Shown here piece after piece: positions 13,576 to 14,527 of a stretch of DNA of 14,527 nucleotides. Origin of the DNA: Oceanospirillaceae bacterium UBA1126 (GTDB lineage Bacteria > Pseudomonadota > Gammaproteobacteria > Pseudomonadales > Balneatricaceae); NCBI GenBank assembly GCA_002312935.1, contig DCAT01000141.1, positions 1 through 14,527 of the forward strand, written 5' to 3'. A model generated the notes under the pieces. That model was not told the DNA's origin. It saw nothing but the letters and a program-made list of their open reading frames with translations, and did no database searches. The position numbers and the translations under genes are program-made. The stretch's first letter is position 1. Each line of letters starts with the position of its first letter.

Positions 13576-14409
13576 ATGGGCAAAGTACTTAGCCAACAAC
13601 AGATTCAAGCCTACCAAGAAGAAGGTTTTGTCTCTCCTGTTGAAGTAATGTCTGAAGATGAGGCGCTATCCTACGGAAAGCGGTTACAGGCAGCAGAAGC
13701 CCTGTACCCAGCAGACTTAAGTGGCGTAAACCGCAATAACCCCCACCTGTGTTTTAAATTTCTAGATGAACTGGCTTATCACCCCAGGGTTCTGGATGCT
13801 GTAGAAGACTTACTGGGGCCAAGCTTTTCATTATGGGGCAGCGTACTTTTTATCAAAGAACCCAGTTCAAGTCATTTTGTAAGCTGGCACCAAGATGCCA
13901 CTTACATGTGCATCACCCCACGTAATTTTGTCACTCCATGGATTGCGCTCACCCATAGCAACCAACATACAGGCTGTATGAGCATGATCCCAGGCAGCCA
14001 CCTTAATGACATCCAGCCCCACAAAGACACCTATGGCCAAGACAATATCTTAACCAGAGGGCAAGAAGTCTCTAATGTAGACCCAAGTTTGGCTATTAAT
14101 TTAATCCTTAAACCTGGCCAAATGTCACTGCATCACGCAATGACAATTCATGGCTCGCAACCCAATCAAAGCCAACACCAACGCCGTATCGGTTTTGCCT
14201 TACAGTCCTTTATGCCAGCTGGCGCCACGCAAAATGTCGGACAAAATAACTGGTCCCCTGCACGTGGTAACTGTGCCCAAGACGGGCATAACTATTTAGC
14301 TCGCCCCAACACCGATATGGACACCAAGGGCATTACTGAAAGAGACAAATCCAACCAAAACTTTTCAGACATCCTCTATCATGGTGCAAAAACAAAAAGA
14401 GACTATTAA
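13576..14409 (+). CDS. phytanoyl-CoA dioxygenase (PhyH)-like Fe(II)/2-oxoglutarate oxygenase
   Basis: Members of this family couple oxidative decarboxylation of 2-oxoglutarate to hydroxylation or related oxidation of a small molecule. The 277-residue protein shows the double-stranded beta-helix facial triad: H105 and D107 in WHQDATYM, and H192 in TIHGSQPN. R203/R204 follow in QRRIGFALQ as likely 2-oxoglutarate carboxylate ligands. HTGCMSMIPGSH (131-142) and LKPGQMSLHH (178-187) are further family blocks. Because the second ligand is Asp, not Ala or Gly, a SyrB2-like halogenase is unlikely and a hydroxylase is favoured. The substrate is unknown; no biosynthetic or catabolic partner lies nearby. 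The ATG at 13576 has a strong AGGAG (13563-13567) eight bases upstream. It is soluble, without signal peptide, and divergent from the VF530-family gene. Confidence 0.87.
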   Translation: MGKVLSQQQIQAYQEEGFVSPVEVMSEDEALSYGKRLQAAEALYPADLSGVNRNNPHLCFKFLDELAYHPRVLDAVEDLLGPSFSLWGSVLFIKEPSSSHFVSWHQDATYMCITPRNFVTPWIALTHSNQHTGCMSMIPGSHLNDIQPHKDTYGQDNILTRGQEVSNVDPSLAINLILKPGQMSLHHAMTIHGSQPNQSQHQRRIGFALQSFMPAGATQNVGQNNWSPARGNCAQDGHNYLARPNTDMDTKGITERDKSNQNFSDILYHGAKTKRDY

Positions 14410-14421
14410 ATCAGTGATTTA
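14407..14421. repeat. 15-bp perfect dyad at the dioxygenase stop codon
   Basis: TAAATCA (14407-14413) and TGATTTA (14415-14421) form a perfect palindrome around one G, and the left arm includes the stop codon. As RNA it would give only a 6-bp AT-rich stem with a 3-base loop and no U-run, so it is unlikely to be an intrinsic terminator. Confidence 0.35.
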
Positions 14422-14434
14422 GGCATGTTGAATC

Positions 14435-14463
14435 TTGCTCTAAACCACCAGCACGGGTATCAT
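14435..14463 (+). promoter_or_regulatory. tRNA gene promoter
   Basis: TTGCTC (14435-14440) and TATCAT (14458-14463) are separated by 17 bases, followed by the GC-rich GCGTGC discriminator typical of stringently controlled stable-RNA promoters. The tRNA begins 14 bases after the -10 element. Confidence 0.55.
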
Positions 14464-14477
14464 GCGTGCTCCCATAC

Positions 14478-14527
14478 GGGCCTGTGGCGCAGCGGTTAGC
14501 GCAGAGGACTCATAATCCTTTGGTCGT
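14478..14527 (+). tRNA. tRNA with anticodon CAU, probably tRNA-Ile2 (3'-truncated by window edge)
   Basis: The 5' part of a tRNA is clear: acceptor strand GGGCCTG (14478-14484), T8-G9, D-stem GCGC/GCGC (14487-14490 and 14499-14502) with GG in the loop, anticodon stem GAGGA/TCCTT (14504-14508 and 14516-14520), loop CTCATAA with anticodon CAT at 14511-14513, and the start of the variable loop. The T-arm and 3' acceptor lie outside the window. CAU could mean initiator Met, elongator Met or lysidine-modified Ile2. C4 and C5 of the acceptor and the variable-loop sequence resemble E. coli tRNA-Ile2, and ileX lies near rpoD in E. coli, so Ile2 is favoured but not proven. Confidence 0.85.

Overview
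The window is a conserved chromosomal housekeeping segment from a gammaproteobacterium. From the start to rpoD the gene order (pdxA, rsmA/ksgA, apaG, apaH, glpE, cca, folK-like and folB, tsaD, rpsU, yqeY, dnaG, rpoD) is, as I recall it, closest to that of Pseudomonas and related Pseudomonadales/Oceanospirillales/Cellvibrionales-type bacteria. E. coli carries the same genes split between two loci. Base composition is moderate (roughly mid-40s % GC by eye) and no mobile element, phage gene or CRISPR array is visible. I cannot name the genus.

Layout. Positions 1-2941: a tight plus-strand run pdxA (5' end cut off by the window) - rsmA - apaG - apaH. It joins vitamin B6 synthesis, 16S rRNA dimethylation, ApaG and Ap4A hydrolysis. 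Positions 2958-4505: a promoter, then glpE (rhodanese) and cca (tRNA CCA-adding enzyme with a decayed HD domain). Positions 4486-6403, minus strand: tsaD - folB - folK-like, whose last gene overlaps the 3' end of cca by 20 bases. Positions 6537-11611: the macromolecular synthesis cluster rpsU - terminator - yqeY - dnaG - rpoD, with a clear rpsU promoter, a strong hairpin terminator after rpsU, a TTG start for dnaG, and a separate TATAAT element before rpoD. Positions 11799-14409 are more variable: an EamA/DMT-type transporter, a minus-strand VF530/DUF2132 protein with a tryptophan/proline-repeat tail, and a phytanoyl-CoA-dioxygenase-like Fe(II)/2-oxoglutarate enzyme. The window ends inside a tRNA gene with anticodon CAU, probably tRNA-Ile2.

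The most interesting signal is the 5' leader of rpsU (about 6573-6683). It contains a 13/14 match to the 3' end of 16S rRNA, including the full anti-Shine-Dalgarno sequence. It also contains three complementary segments that can form mutually exclusive helices, one of which buries the rpsU Shine-Dalgarno. Because bS21 sits beside the 16S 3' end on the 30S subunit, this could be a translational autoregulatory switch for bS21. The pairing capacity is read directly from the sequence; the function is inference. Secondary points of interest are the FolK-like protein with several substituted catalytic positions, the degenerate HD domain of Cca, and the VF530 protein's repeat tail.
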